DNA from: Pseudooceanicola nanhaiensis DSM 18065
Lineage (GTDB): Bacteria; Pseudomonadota; Alphaproteobacteria; Rhodobacterales; Rhodobacteraceae
Length of the DNA stretch: 64,000 nucleotides
Direction of reading: 5' to 3'
Assembly: GCF_000688295.1 (NCBI RefSeq)
Contig: NZ_JHZF01000013.1
Span: forward strand, 1,054,001 to 1,118,000
Part shown: one piece after another, positions 19,052 to 29,754 of the stretch
How positions within the stretch are numbered: the stretch's first letter is position 1
How the letters are laid out: each line of letters begins with the position of its first letter
Translations under genes and position numbers: made by a program
The notes under the pieces: generated by a model
Databases searched by the model: none
Seen by the model: only the letters and a program-made list of their open reading frames with translations
What the model was told of the DNA's origin: nothing

Positions 19052-19888
19052 ATGCGCCCGATTGTCCTGATCCTGAGCCTCGCCATGGCCCTCGCCTTCA
19101 CCGGCGGGGCCCGCGCGCAGTCCAACGACGAGACCCTCGCCGATATCCGGCAGGAGCTGTCGATCCTCTATGTCGAGATCCAGAAGCTCAAGCGCGAGCT
19201 GTCGACGACCGGCAATGCCGGCGCGCTCGAGGCCGGCGGCTCGGCGCTGCAGCGGCTCGACGCGATCGAGGCCGAGGTGCAGCGCCTGACCTCGAAATCC
19301 GAGGAGATGGAATACCGCATCGACCAGGTGGTCCGGGACGGGACGAACCGGATCGGCGACCTCGAATTCCGCCTCGTGGAGCTCGAGGGCGGCGACGTGT
19401 CGAAACTGGGCGAGACCTCCACCCTCGGGGGGGGCGAGATGCCCCAGACCCCCGTGGCCGCCCCGCCGTCCGAGCCGACCGAGGAGGCCCCGGCGACAGA
19501 GCTCGCGATCAGCGAGGAAGCCGATTTCAAACGCGCCGAAGAGGCGTTGTCCGCCGGCAATTACGCAGATGCGTCCGAGCAATACACCCAGTTCCTGCAA
19601 AGCTATCCGGGCTCTCCGCTCGAGATCCGGGCCCAGCTTGGCCGGGGCAAGGCGCTCGAGAAGATGGGCGAGACGAGCCAGGCCGCCCGCGCCTTCCTGA
19701 ACGCCTTCTCGGCCGCGCCGGACGGGCCGGAAGCGCCCGAGGCACTCTATAACCTCGGCCGTATGCTCGGGGCGCTGAACCAGCAGCAGGAGGCCTGCGT
19801 GACGCTGTCCGAGGTGCCCGTGCGGTTCCCCGGGTCCCCCTTCGTGGCCCAGGCGCAAAGCGAGATGCAGTCCCGGAACTGCCAGTGA
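19052..19888 (+). CDS. cpoB: Tol-Pal coordinator CpoB/YbgF
   Basis: Periplasmic protein coordinating peptidoglycan synthesis with outer-membrane constriction. 278 residues: signal peptide 1-23 (ends A-R-A), an N-terminal coiled coil (about 28-100, heptad-like with L and I), a Pro/Ala/Glu-rich linker (about 120-150), and C-terminal TPR repeats from about 153 (F-K-R-A-E-E-A-L-S-A-G-N-Y, then A-L-Y-N-L-G-R). Its stop overlaps the tilS GTG by four bases. Confidence 0.93.
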   Translation: MRPIVLILSLAMALAFTGGARAQSNDETLADIRQELSILYVEIQKLKRELSTTGNAGALEAGGSALQRLDAIEAEVQRLTSKSEEMEYRIDQVVRDGTNRIGDLEFRLVELEGGDVSKLGETSTLGGGEMPQTPVAAPPSEPTEEAPATELAISEEADFKRAEEALSAGNYADASEQYTQFLQSYPGSPLEIRAQLGRGKALEKMGETSQAARAFLNAFSAAPDGPEAPEALYNLGRMLGALNQQQEACVTLSEVPVRFPGSPFVAQAQSEMQSRNCQ

Positions 19889-21168
19889 AGCATGACGACC
19901 TCACCGGGGCCGAACGGCTCTTGCGCGAGGTCGTCGGCGGTCACTTCCTTCCCACCCCGCCCGACAGGATCGGCGTCGCCGTCTCGGGCGGGAGCGATTC
20001 CACAGCGCTCCTGACCCTGTTGTCCGATTTCGTCGCCGAGACGGGCGGACCCTCCCTCCATGTGGTCACGGTCGATCACGGGCTGCGGCCCGAGGCCGCC
20101 GGAGAGGCGCGTGCCGTCGCCGCGCTGGCGGCGGAGCTCGGGCATGGCCACGACACCCTGCGCTGGACCGGCTGGGACGGAGAGGGCAACCTCCAGGACG
20201 CCGCCCGCCGCGCCCGGTATGCGCTGATCGCCGAGTGGGCCCGGGCCGAGGGGATCGGCGCCGTCGCGCTTGGCCATACCGCCGACGATCAGGCCGAGAC
20301 GGTGCTGATGCGGCTGGCGCGCGCGGCGGGGGCCGACGGGCTCTCGGGCATGCGGGCCCGGCGGTATCACCACGGCGTCCTCTTCGTGCGGCCGATGCTC
20401 ACGCTCAGGCGCGGCGACCTGCGCGCCCTTCTGAGGTGCAAGGGCCGCACCTGGATCGACGACCCCAGCAACGAGGACGAGAGCTTCGACCGGGTGCGGA
20501 TGCGCCGCGCGATGGACCTCCTGGCGCCGCTCGGGCTGACGGTGCCGGCACTTGCCTCGGTCGCGGCGAATTCCGCGGCGATCCGCGACACGCTCGACTG
20601 GTACGCCTTCACCGAGGCGCGCGCCTGCGTCCGGATCGAGGGCGGCGACGTCGTCATCCCGCTGCGCGACCTGCGGCGGCTCAGGCCCGAGATCCTCCGC
20701 CGCGTGCTGATCGCCGCGCTGCACTGGCTGACCGGCACCGAATACCCGCCCCGCCGCCGCGCCATGGCGCTGCTGGCCGAGGCGGTGCGGCACGGCACGG
20801 ACATGACGCTGCACGGCTGTCACGCAAAGGTGTCCCGCGGTGAACTGCGCCTCATGCGCGAGGCGCGCGCCGTCGCGGCGGTGATCGCCGCCCCGGGAAG
20901 GCCATGGGACGGACGCTGGCGGCTGACCCCGCCCGAAGGCACCGACGCGCCGGAAGGCGCCGAGATTCGCGCCCTCGGCGCGGCGGGCCTTGCCGAATGC
21001 CCGCTCTGGCGCGACACTGGGATCCCCCGGCTGTCGCTGCTCGCCTCCCCGGCCGTGTGGCAGGGCGACCTGCTGGTCGCCGCGCCCGCCGCGGGCCGTC
21101 CGGAGGGCTGGACGGCAGAGCTGATCCGCGACGAAGAGGCCTTCTTCGGGTTCTTCCTGTCGCATTGA
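19885..21168 (+). CDS. tilS: tRNA(Ile)-lysidine synthetase TilS
   Basis: Modifies the wobble cytidine of tRNA-Ile(CAU) to lysidine, essential for AUA decoding. 427 residues. The PP-loop ATP pyrophosphatase motif G-V-A-V-S-G-G-S-D-S-T-A is near residue 32, with D-H-G-L-R-P near 69 and G-H-T-A-D-D-Q-A-E-T near 131. GTG start coupled to cpoB by a four-base overlap. The C-terminal region is poorly conserved, as usual outside gammaproteobacteria. Confidence 0.95.
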   Translation: MKHDDLTGAERLLREVVGGHFLPTPPDRIGVAVSGGSDSTALLTLLSDFVAETGGPSLHVVTVDHGLRPEAAGEARAVAALAAELGHGHDTLRWTGWDGEGNLQDAARRARYALIAEWARAEGIGAVALGHTADDQAETVLMRLARAAGADGLSGMRARRYHHGVLFVRPMLTLRRGDLRALLRCKGRTWIDDPSNEDESFDRVRMRRAMDLLAPLGLTVPALASVAANSAAIRDTLDWYAFTEARACVRIEGGDVVIPLRDLRRLRPEILRRVLIAALHWLTGTEYPPRRRAMALLAEAVRHGTDMTLHGCHAKVSRGELRLMREARAVAAVIAAPGRPWDGRWRLTPPEGTDAPEGAEIRALGAAGLAECPLWRDTGIPRLSLLASPAVWQGDLLVAAPAAGRPEGWTAELIRDEEAFFGFFLSH

Positions 21169-21192
21169 ACCCGGGCCGGTGAAACTTATTTA
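21165..21192 (+). promoter_or_regulatory. Candidate ftsH promoter
   Basis: TTGAAC at 21165-21170 (overlapping the tilS stop) and TATTTA at 21187-21192 are 16 bases apart, in the only AT-rich patch before ftsH. The C-ATTGAAC -35 also resembles heat-shock sigma sites, which would fit ftsH biology, but I cannot separate the two possibilities by eye. Confidence 0.5.
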
Positions 21193-21248
21193 ATGTTCAC
21201 CGCCCCTGTGCTACGGCGCAGGCTGACCGAATGTGAGGAGAAGCTCCC

Positions 21249-23165
<1,917 letters not shown>

Positions 23166-23187
23166 CGCCAGCCGTTATTCCATGGCA

Positions 23188-23215
23188 GAAGGGCCGGACG
23201 AACGTCCGGCCCTTC
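23188..23215 (+). terminator. Perfect 12-bp hairpin after ftsH
   Basis: GAAGGGCCGGAC at 23188-23199 pairs perfectly with GTCCGGCCCTTC at 23204-23215 over a GAAC tetraloop, 22 bases after the ftsH stop. No T-run follows, so it may act as an mRNA 3'-end stabiliser or a weak terminator. Confidence 0.6.
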
Positions 23216-23286
23216 GCATATCCGGATGGACATTTTCCACCACCTTTGAGACCTCTGGCAGGTGGACAGATGGAGAGGCACGCATC

Positions 23287-24063
23287 GTGACATCGACGGA
23301 CTGGGACCCCGATCACTACGGACGTTTCGGCGACGTGCGCCTGCGGCCCGCGCTGGACCTGCTGGCCCGGATCGGCGGCCTGCCCGAGGGCGACGTGGTC
23401 GACCTCGGCTGCGGCTCGGGCTCGGTCGGCGCGGCGCTGGCGCGGCGCTTCCCGGACCGGCGGCGGATCGGCGTGGACAGCTCCCGCGCCATGCTCGCCA
23501 AGGCCGAGGCGACCGGCGCCTATGACGTCGTGGTCGAGGCCGACATCGCGACGTGGGAGCCCGAGCGCCCGGTCGCGCTGCTCTATTCCAACGCGGCGCT
23601 GCAATGGCTGGGCGGGCACGAGAGCCTGATGCCCGCGCTGGCACGGCGGCTTGCGCCCGGCGGTATCCTCGCCGTGCAGATGCCCCGCCAGAACCGCGCG
23701 CCCTCGCACCGGATCTGGAACGACCTTGTCCAGGACCACTTCCCCGGCCGCGCCGCGCAGGTGGCCCGCCCCGAGACCGTCGATCCCATCGAGTATCACC
23801 GGATCCTCGCCCCGCTCGGCCGGCTCGACCTGTGGGAGACGGAGTATTTCCAGATCCTGCCGGCCGCCGAGACCGGCCACCCGGTGCGCCATTTCACCTC
23901 GTCCACCTTCGCGCGCCCGATCCTCGACCGGCTGGACGAGGGCGAGCGCGTGATGATCGAGAAGCTCTACGACGAGGCGATGACCGCGGCCTATCCGCCC
24001 GCGGCGGACGGGACGGTGCTGTTCCCGTTCCGGCGGATGTTCTTCACGCTGGACATCGGCTGA
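23287..24063 (+). CDS. Trans-aconitate 2-methyltransferase-like protein
   Basis: 258-residue class I SAM-dependent methyltransferase resembling Tam, which methylates trans-aconitate and so removes a citrate-cycle inhibitor. SAM motif V-D-L-G-C-G-S-G-S-V-G is near residue 38, then G-V-D-S-S-R-A-M-L and L-Y-S-N-A-A-L-Q-W-L-G-G-H. The C-terminal half has Y-H-R-I-L and W-E-T-E-Y seen in Tam. GTG start at 23287 with GGAGAGG eight bases upstream gives the T-D-W-D-P-x-x-Y N-terminus typical of Tam. Substrate is inferred from similarity. Confidence 0.78.
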   Translation: MTSTDWDPDHYGRFGDVRLRPALDLLARIGGLPEGDVVDLGCGSGSVGAALARRFPDRRRIGVDSSRAMLAKAEATGAYDVVVEADIATWEPERPVALLYSNAALQWLGGHESLMPALARRLAPGGILAVQMPRQNRAPSHRIWNDLVQDHFPGRAAQVARPETVDPIEYHRILAPLGRLDLWETEYFQILPAAETGHPVRHFTSSTFARPILDRLDEGERVMIEKLYDEAMTAAYPPAADGTVLFPFRRMFFTLDIG

Positions 24064-24104
24064 GCCCTGCGCTCGACTGCGGCGCAACCGACAGGAGGGC
24101 GATG

Positions 24105-24707
24105 ATGGCCGCACTGAAGAAGACCCGTTACGAGGCCGAGATCACCTGGCTCGGCATCGTCGGCGACCGCGAGGCGGCGCTTGCCTCGGATGCGGCCGAG
24201 GCGCTGGAGCTGAGCTTCGCCGGCCCAAAGGGCGAGGACCACGGCGGCGAGACGCGGCCCTCCTGCTCGCGGGTGCTGGGGCTCTATCCGCGCAACACGC
24301 CGATCCGCAACACGCGGCAGCTGGCGGTGGTGTCCGAGGAGGAGCTTCAGGCCATTGCGGAGGAGATGGGGCTCGACGCGCTTGATCCCGCCTGGCTGGG
24401 CTCGACGATCGTTCTGAGGGGGCTGCCGGATTTCAGCCACGTTCCCCCGGGCGCGCGGCTTCAGGGGCCGGATGGCTGCACCATCACGGTGGACATGAAC
24501 AACCGCCCCTGCAACCTGCCCGCCCGCGTGATCGAGGATCAGCGTCCGGGGTTCGGCAAGGCGTTCAAGCGCGCGGCCGAGGGGCGGCGCGGGGTGACGG
24601 CCTGGGTCGAGAGGGAAGGGCGGCTGCGGGTCGGGGAGAGGCTGAAGCTCTTCATCCCCGACCAGCGGCCGTGGTCGGAACTCGAGGCCGCGCGGGCGGC
24701 CTCCTGA
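24105..24707 (+). CDS. MOSC domain protein
   Basis: 200-residue MOSC-domain protein, a family related to the C-terminal sulfur carrier part of molybdenum cofactor sulfurase. The second half has R-P-C-N-L-P-A-R-V-I near residue 141 with the conserved cysteine, then G-R-R-G-V-T-A-W-V and a C-terminal G-E-R-L-K-L-F-I-P-D. A substrate is not known for stand-alone members. Two in-frame ATGs (24102, 24105) follow AGGAGGG; 24105 has the better spacing. Confidence 0.85.
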   Translation: MAALKKTRYEAEITWLGIVGDREAALASDAAEALELSFAGPKGEDHGGETRPSCSRVLGLYPRNTPIRNTRQLAVVSEEELQAIAEEMGLDALDPAWLGSTIVLRGLPDFSHVPPGARLQGPDGCTITVDMNNRPCNLPARVIEDQRPGFGKAFKRAAEGRRGVTAWVEREGRLRVGERLKLFIPDQRPWSELEAARAAS

Positions 24708-24713
24708 TCCGGA

Positions 24714-24788
24714 TCAGGCGAGCACGGCGGCGAACAGCAGCAGGCTCGTGAAGAAGGATGCGTGGATGGTGATTGCGGCAGCTTTCAT
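24714..24788 (-). CDS. Candidate 24-aa membrane peptide
   Basis: A very short frame convergent with the MOSC gene: start ATG at 24788, TGA at 24714-24716. The peptide begins [10 protein letters not shown] and continues [13 protein letters not shown], one hydrophobic helix with a short polar head and almost no other charge. A strong AAGGAG lies six bases before the ATG on the minus strand, spacing as good as any gene here. No homologue recognised. The ribosome binding site and helix are seen; translation is inferred. Confidence 0.55.
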   Translation of the reverse strand: MKAAAITIHASFFTSLLLFAAVLA

Positions 24789-25010
24789 CGTCTAACTCCT
24801 TGGTGTCCCCGGCATATGGGATTGCCGGAACAACATCGGGAACGGCCATTCGGTTCCGTCAGACTGCCTTTCGGGCACGCGGCGCCGGTTTCCGAAGGGA
24901 AACCCTTTCTGCCGATATCGAGGTCGGATAGGTCGGAATTGCCGCGCTTTCCGTCGCGTCGCGCGGCTATCTGGAACCAAGGAAGCGACGCAGCCAGGGG
25001 GGCGCAAGCC

Positions 25011-26687
25011 ATGACCGTCAAATCCGATATCGAGATCGCCCGCGCGGCGCAGAAGCTGCCGATCCAGGAGATCGGGGCGCGGCTTGGAATCGGTGCGGCG
25101 GACCTCGTGCCCTACGGTCACGACAAGGCCAAGGTCGGGCAGCATTTCATCGACGGCGTGCAGGACCGCCCGGACGGAAAGCTGATCCTCGTCACCGCGA
25201 TCAACCCCACCCCCGCGGGCGAGGGCAAGACCACGACGACCGTGGGTCTGGGCGACGGGCTGAACCGGATCGGCCGGAAGGCGGCGATCTGCATCCGCGA
25301 GGCGAGCCTCGGGCCCTGCTTCGGGATGAAGGGCGGCGCGGCCGGGGGCGGCCATGCGCAGGTGGTGCCGATGGAGGACATGAACCTCCACTTCACCGGC
25401 GATTTCCACGCGATCACGAGCGCGCACAACCTGCTCGCGGCGATGATCGACAACCACATCTACTGGGGCAACGCGCTCGAGATCGACGCCCGCCGCGTGG
25501 TCTGGCGCCGGGTGATGGACATGAACGACCGGGCGCTCCGGGACGTGGTCAGCTCGCTCGGCGGGGTGGCGAACGGGTTTCCGCGGCAGACGGGCTTCGA
25601 CATCACGGTGGCCTCCGAGGTGATGGCGATCCTCTGTCTCGCCACCTCGCTGTCGGATCTGCAGAACCGTCTGGGCCGGATCATCGTGGCCTACCGGCGC
25701 GACAGGACGCCCGTCTATGCCAGCGACCTCAAGGCGGACGGGGCGATGACGGTGCTCCTGAAGGACGCGATGCAGCCGAACCTCGTCCAGACGCTCGAGA
25801 ACAACCCGGCCTTCGTGCACGGCGGGCCCTTCGCCAATATCGCACATGGCTGCAATTCGGTGATCGCCACGACGACGGCGCTGAAATGCGCGGATTACGT
25901 GGTGACCGAGGCCGGGTTCGGCGCCGACCTCGGGGCCGAGAAGTTCATGAACATCAAGTGCCGCAAGGCGGGGCTGGCGCCCGATTGCGTGGTGCTGGTG
26001 GCGACCGTCCGGGCGATGAAGATGAACGGCGGCGTGGCCAAGGGCGACCTTGCCGCCGAGGATGTGGAGGCGGTGCGCCGCGGCTGCCCCAACCTCGGGC
26101 GCCACATCGCCAACGTGAAGCAGTTCGGCGTGCCCGTCGTGGTGGCGGTGAACCACTTCACCGGCGACACCGAAGCCGAGATCGCGGCGGTGCAGGACTA
26201 CGTGGCCGAACAGGGCTCCGAGGCGATCCTCTGCAGGCACTGGGCCGAAGGTTCGGCCGGGATCGAGGACCTCGCCCGTCGCGTGGCCGAGATCGCTGAT
26301 GCGGGCCAGTCGCAGTTCGCCCCGCTCTATCCCGACGACATGCCGCTCTTCGAGAAGATCGAGCGCATCGCGAAGCGCATCTACCGCGCCGACCAGGTGA
26401 TCGCCGACCAGAAGATCCGCAGCCAGCTGCACGAATGGGAAGAGGCGGGCTATGGCCGGCTGCCGATCTGCATGGCGAAGACGCAGTATTCCTTCTCGAC
26501 CGATCCGACCCTGCGCGGTGCGCCGACGGGCCATGACGTGCCGATCCGCGAGGTGCGGCTCTCGGCGGGGGCGGGCTTCGTGGTGGTGATCTGCGGTGAG
26601 ATCATGACCATGCCGGGCCTGCCCCGTGTTCCGTCGGCCGAGGCGATCATGCTAAACGACGCCGGACAGATCGAGGGGCTGTTCTGA
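25011..26687 (+). CDS. fhs: Formate-tetrahydrofolate ligase
   Basis: ATP-dependent ligation of formate to tetrahydrofolate giving 10-formyl-THF. 558 residues, standard length. Motifs: P-loop-like [15 protein letters not shown] near residue 65, [10 protein letters not shown] near 105, [13 protein letters not shown] near 299, and [15 protein letters not shown] near the end. Start ATG at 25011 after a G-rich site. It heads a one-carbon operon with a chorismate mutase gene and folD. Confidence 0.96.
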   Translation: MTVKSDIEIARAAQKLPIQEIGARLGIGAADLVPYGHDKAKVGQHFIDGVQDRPDGKLILVTAINPTPAGEGKTTTTVGLGDGLNRIGRKAAICIREASLGPCFGMKGGAAGGGHAQVVPMEDMNLHFTGDFHAITSAHNLLAAMIDNHIYWGNALEIDARRVVWRRVMDMNDRALRDVVSSLGGVANGFPRQTGFDITVASEVMAILCLATSLSDLQNRLGRIIVAYRRDRTPVYASDLKADGAMTVLLKDAMQPNLVQTLENNPAFVHGGPFANIAHGCNSVIATTTALKCADYVVTEAGFGADLGAEKFMNIKCRKAGLAPDCVVLVATVRAMKMNGGVAKGDLAAEDVEAVRRGCPNLGRHIANVKQFGVPVVVAVNHFTGDTEAEIAAVQDYVAEQGSEAILCRHWAEGSAGIEDLARRVAEIADAGQSQFAPLYPDDMPLFEKIERIAKRIYRADQVIADQKIRSQLHEWEEAGYGRLPICMAKTQYSFSTDPTLRGAPTGHDVPIREVRLSAGAGFVVVICGEIMTMPGLPRVPSAEAIMLNDAGQIEGLF

Positions 26688-26688
26688 G

Positions 26689-27003
26689 ATGACGCGCAAG
26701 GCCCCGCGGGACGTCGAGACCATGGCAGAGCTGCGCGCGCAGATCGACGCGATCGACCGCGCGCTGCTGGCCCTGCTGGCAGAACGCCAGGGCCATGTCG
26801 ACCGCGCGGCCGAGCTGAAGCGGGCCGAGGGGATCAGCGCGGCGGCCCCGGGACGGGTGGCCGAGGTGCTGGCGCGGGTCCGTGAGAGGGCCGCGGCGGC
26901 AGGGATGGACGCGGACATCGCCCAGGCGATGTGGCGCGTGATGATCGAGGGCTTCATCGCCCGCGAGGAACGAGTTTTGGGCAAGGACGGGACGGACGCA
27001 TGA
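26689..27003 (+). CDS. Chorismate mutase, AroQ type
   Basis: 104-residue all-helical AroQ-class protein converting chorismate to prephenate. Characteristic pattern: [19 protein letters not shown] near 15-33, A-A-E-L-K-R-A-E-G near 40-48, [10 protein letters not shown], and the C-terminal [10 protein letters not shown]. Inserted between fhs (one-base gap) and folD (ATGA overlap), so it is expressed with folate enzymes. The related isochorismate-pyruvate lyase activity of this fold cannot be excluded. Confidence 0.85.
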   Translation: MTRKAPRDVETMAELRAQIDAIDRALLALLAERQGHVDRAAELKRAEGISAAAPGRVAEVLARVRERAAAAGMDADIAQAMWRVMIEGFIAREERVLGKDGTDA

Positions 27004-27899
27004 GCGCGACGATACTGAACGGCAAGGCATTTGCAGGACGGCTGCAGGAACGGGTGGCGGAGCATGTCGCCGGGCTGAAGACGCAGGGCGTGGTCCCTGG
27101 CCTCGCGGTGGTGCTCGTGGGCGAGGACCCGGCGAGCGAGATCTACGTCCGCAACAAGGGCATCGCGACGAAGGCGGCGGGGATGAACTCCTACGAGCAC
27201 AAGATGCCCGCCGAAACCTCGGAGGCCGATCTGCTGGCCAAGGTCGAAGAGCTGAACGCGGATCCGGCGGTGCACGGCATCCTGGTGCAGCTGCCTTTGC
27301 CGAAGCACATCGACGACACCAAGGTCATCAACGCGATCCGGCCCGAGAAGGACGTGGACGGGTTCCATATCCTCAACGTCGGGCGGCTGGCGACGGGGCA
27401 GGCGGCGATGGTCTCCTGCACGCCGCTCGGATGCCTGCTGCTGCTGCGGGATCACCTCGGGTCGCTCTCTGGTCTGGAAGCGGTGGTGATCGGGCGGTCG
27501 AACATCGTCGGCAAGCCGATGGCGCAGCTTCTGCTGGGCGAAAGCTGCACGGTGACGATCGCGCATTCCCGGACGAAGGACCTGGCCGGGGTGGTGCGCC
27601 GGGCGGACATCGTGGTGGCCGCCGTGGGGCGCCCCGAGATGGTGCCGGGCGACTGGATCAAGCCGGGGGCGACGGTGATCGACGTGGGCATCAACCGTAT
27701 CCCCGCGCCCGAGAAGGGCGAGGGCAAGACCCGGATCGTCGGCGACGTGGCCTTCGATTCGGCGTCGCAGGTGGCCGGCGCGATCACCCCGGTTCCGGGC
27801 GGGGTCGGGCCGCTGACCATCGCCTGCCTGCTGGCCAATACCGTGACGGCGGCCTGCCGGGCGCATGGCCTGCCGGAGCCCGAGGGCCTTTCCGTCTGA
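27000..27899 (+). CDS. folD: Methylene-THF dehydrogenase / methenyl-THF cyclohydrolase FolD
   Basis: Bifunctional enzyme interconverting 5,10-methylene-THF and 10-formyl-THF with NADP. 299 residues. [13 protein letters not shown] near residue 47 contains the catalytic Lys; V-Q-L-P-L-P near 96, [10 protein letters not shown] near 165, and P-G-G-V-G-P-L-T near 264 are the other signatures. Start overlaps the chorismate mutase stop by four bases. With fhs it forms the complete formate-to-methylene-THF route. Confidence 0.96.
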   Translation: MSATILNGKAFAGRLQERVAEHVAGLKTQGVVPGLAVVLVGEDPASEIYVRNKGIATKAAGMNSYEHKMPAETSEADLLAKVEELNADPAVHGILVQLPLPKHIDDTKVINAIRPEKDVDGFHILNVGRLATGQAAMVSCTPLGCLLLLRDHLGSLSGLEAVVIGRSNIVGKPMAQLLLGESCTVTIAHSRTKDLAGVVRRADIVVAAVGRPEMVPGDWIKPGATVIDVGINRIPAPEKGEGKTRIVGDVAFDSASQVAGAITPVPGGVGPLTIACLLANTVTAACRAHGLPEPEGLSV

Positions 27900-27908
27900 G
27901 GCGCGTGG

Positions 27909-28328
27909 CTAGAGCGGCACCGGCATCATGGTGCCCTGCAGAAGGGCCACGGTCTTCGCCCTGTCGCCGGTCATCGCCACGACCTCGGCGGTGACAACCG
28001 AAAGCGACCGGCCCGCGCGGATCAGGTGGCCGGTCGCGACCAGCTCGTCGCCCATGGCCGGGGCGAGCAGGTTGATCTTGATCTCGACGGTGACGACCTC
28101 GTGCCCCGCGGGCGCGCGGGTGAGGGCCGCGTAGCCCGCCGCCGTGTCGCCGATGGTGAAGGACAGGCCCGCGTGGCCGAAGCCCTGCTGCTGGCGGCTG
28201 CCGGGCAGGATCGGGGCCCGGATCTCGACCCGGCCCTCCGCAACCTCGGTCAGGCGGGCGCCGAGCGTGGCCAGCATGGGCGAGGCGTCGAAGCTGGTGC
28301 GGATGCGGGTGAAGAGGGGGTCGGTCAT
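27909..28328 (-). CDS. PaaI family hotdog thioesterase
   Basis: 139-residue single hotdog domain of the PaaI/YiiD type, hydrolysing acyl-CoA thioesters such as phenylacetyl derivatives. The active-site region G-F-G-H-A-G-L-S-F-T-I-G-D-T-A-A-G-Y-A-A is present near residue 49, followed by V-E-I-K-I-N-L-L-A-P-A. No other aromatic degradation genes are near, so the substrate is open. Convergent with folD with only nine bases between stops. Confidence 0.85.
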   Translation of the reverse strand: MTDPLFTRIRTSFDASPMLATLGARLTEVAEGRVEIRAPILPGSRQQQGFGHAGLSFTIGDTAAGYAALTRAPAGHEVVTVEIKINLLAPAMGDELVATGHLIRAGRSLSVVTAEVVAMTGDRAKTVALLQGTMMPVPL

Positions 28329-28557
28329 CCGGCGATCTTACGGGGTGCGGGGCGCGCGGCAAGGGGATGTGTGCCCCGCCGTCCCGTCGCTGACGCGCAG
28401 GGCGGTGATGGCGGAGGGGCGTGCAGGAGGCGCAGCCTGCGGGGGGGGGCGCGCCGGCGCGGCGTCGTCCCGGGCGCCGAGCGCCTCCGAGGGGCACGCC
28501 AGGCTTGAGCCCGGCCCACGGGCGCCGGCGGGCGCTGCAAGGACCGGAGAGGCCACG

Positions 28558-29220
28558 CTACCGCGGCATGGGGATCGCGCGCGGGATCGGGCCGGTGAGG
28601 ATCGCCAGCGCGCCCGGCTCCATCAGGCTGCAGAGCGCCGGGTCGCGGGAGCGGAGCCCGCCCGTGTAGGCGCCGTAGGCCGGCAGGATCAGGCGCGTCG
28701 CGTCCAGCAGGAAGCAGGGCCGCGTGATGCTGCGCCCCCGGGCCGAGAGGCTGGCCTTCGGATGGTAATGGCCCGAGACCTCGCCCGACGCGCCCTCCGC
28801 CGCGATGTGGCGGAAGGTCAAGGGGCCCAGCGTCAGCTCGGCCCGGTGTTCGCCGCCGAGCGCCAGCGGCCCCGGGTCGTGGTTGCCCTCGACCCAGATC
28901 CAGCGCCGGCCGGCCTGCAGCCGCGTGATCCAGAGCACCTCTTCCTCGGACAGCGACATCGCGGCGGCGGGATCGTCGAAACTGTCCCCGAGGCAGAGCA
29001 CCTGCGCCGCGCCCGTCGCCTCGATATCCGCCTCGAGCCGCGACAGCGTCTCGCGCGTCTCGTAGGGCGGCAGCTGGAGGCCGGAGCGCCGGGCGATCCG
29101 CTCGGACTTGCCGAGGTGCAGGTCCGAGACCACGAGCAGGCCGGCCTCGGGCCAGTGGAGCGCGCCGGACCCGAGCGCCTGCAGCCGGGCGCCCGCGAAG
29201 GTGAAGGAATGGGTGTTCAT
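28558..29220 (-). CDS. pdeM: Ligase-associated metallophosphoesterase PdeM
   Basis: 220-residue calcineurin-like phosphoesterase of the PdeM group, often associated with an ATP-dependent DNA ligase and helicase in bacterial repair. Metal motifs: D-L-H-L-G-K near residue 33, G-D-S-F-D-D near 79, G-N-H-D-P near 112, and G-H-Y-H-P near 150. The usual ligase and Lhr-type helicase partners are not in this window, so the repair role is inferred from family only. Start at 29220 (M-N-T-H-S) fits the family. Confidence 0.85.
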   Translation of the reverse strand: MNTHSFTFAGARLQALGSGALHWPEAGLLVVSDLHLGKSERIARRSGLQLPPYETRETLSRLEADIEATGAAQVLCLGDSFDDPAAAMSLSEEEVLWITRLQAGRRWIWVEGNHDPGPLALGGEHRAELTLGPLTFRHIAAEGASGEVSGHYHPKASLSARGRSITRPCFLLDATRLILPAYGAYTGGLRSRDPALCSLMEPGALAILTGPIPRAIPMPR

Positions 29221-29280
29221 GCTTCGTTCAATGCCGCGCCGGGCGCCCGGTGGCAAGGGGGCGCCGCCCCGCGCGTGGCG

Positions 29281-29601
29281 TCACTTCTTGCCGACGTTCT
29301 CCGCGAAGGCCTGATCGAACTGCGCCGTCTTCGCCGCATCCGCCTCGGTCTGGTGGGCGTCGCGCCAGGCGTCGTAGGGCATGCCGTAGAACGCCTCGCG
29401 CCCCTCGTCCTTGGTCATCTCGATGCCGCGCGCGTTGGCGGCCTCCTGATACCAGCGCGACAGGCAGTTGCGGCAGAAGCCGGCCAGGTTCATCAGGTCG
29501 ATGTTCTGCACGTCCGGGCGCTTTTCCATGAGATGCGCGCGCAGGGTGCGGAAGGCGGCGGCTTCAAGCTCGATCCGGGTCTGGTCGTCGATCTGGGGCA
29601 T
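29281..29601 (-). CDS. DUF1244 family protein
   Basis: 106-residue protein of DUF1244, a family widespread in alphaproteobacteria without assigned function. The diagnostic block D-L-M-N-L-A-G-F-C-R-N-C-L-S-R-W-Y is at about 35-51, with two cysteines three apart, followed by Y-G-M-P-Y-D-A-W. The C-terminal 30 residues are charged. Start at 29601 follows GAGGAG; the open frame runs far upstream as antisense only. Confidence 0.9.
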   Translation of the reverse strand: MPQIDDQTRIELEAAAFRTLRAHLMEKRPDVQNIDLMNLAGFCRNCLSRWYQEAANARGIEMTKDEGREAFYGMPYDAWRDAHQTEADAAKTAQFDQAFAENVGKK

Positions 29602-29754
29602 GGCGGGTCTCCTCGGGATACCTCCGCAATCTAGGCGTTGCGGCGGCAGGACGAAAGGGGCGGGCGGCGACACATCCCTGATCCTTGCCGCAGCGGGATT
29701 GCCGGGCGGACCGGCCCGGTCCCAGATCGGCGCAGACGCCCGAGGAGCCCGCAG

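Noticed and set aside
24887-24910. Hairpin GGTTTCC-GAAG-GGAAACC before fhs as a folate or ZTP riboswitch
   Set aside because: A simple stem followed by CTTTCT; none of the conserved ZTP or THF riboswitch segments are recognisable around it.
28329-28557. Possible small gene in the GC-rich gap between the PaaI and pdeM genes
   Set aside because: Open frames on both strands lack ribosome binding sites and consist of Arg/Ala/Pro-rich low-complexity sequence.
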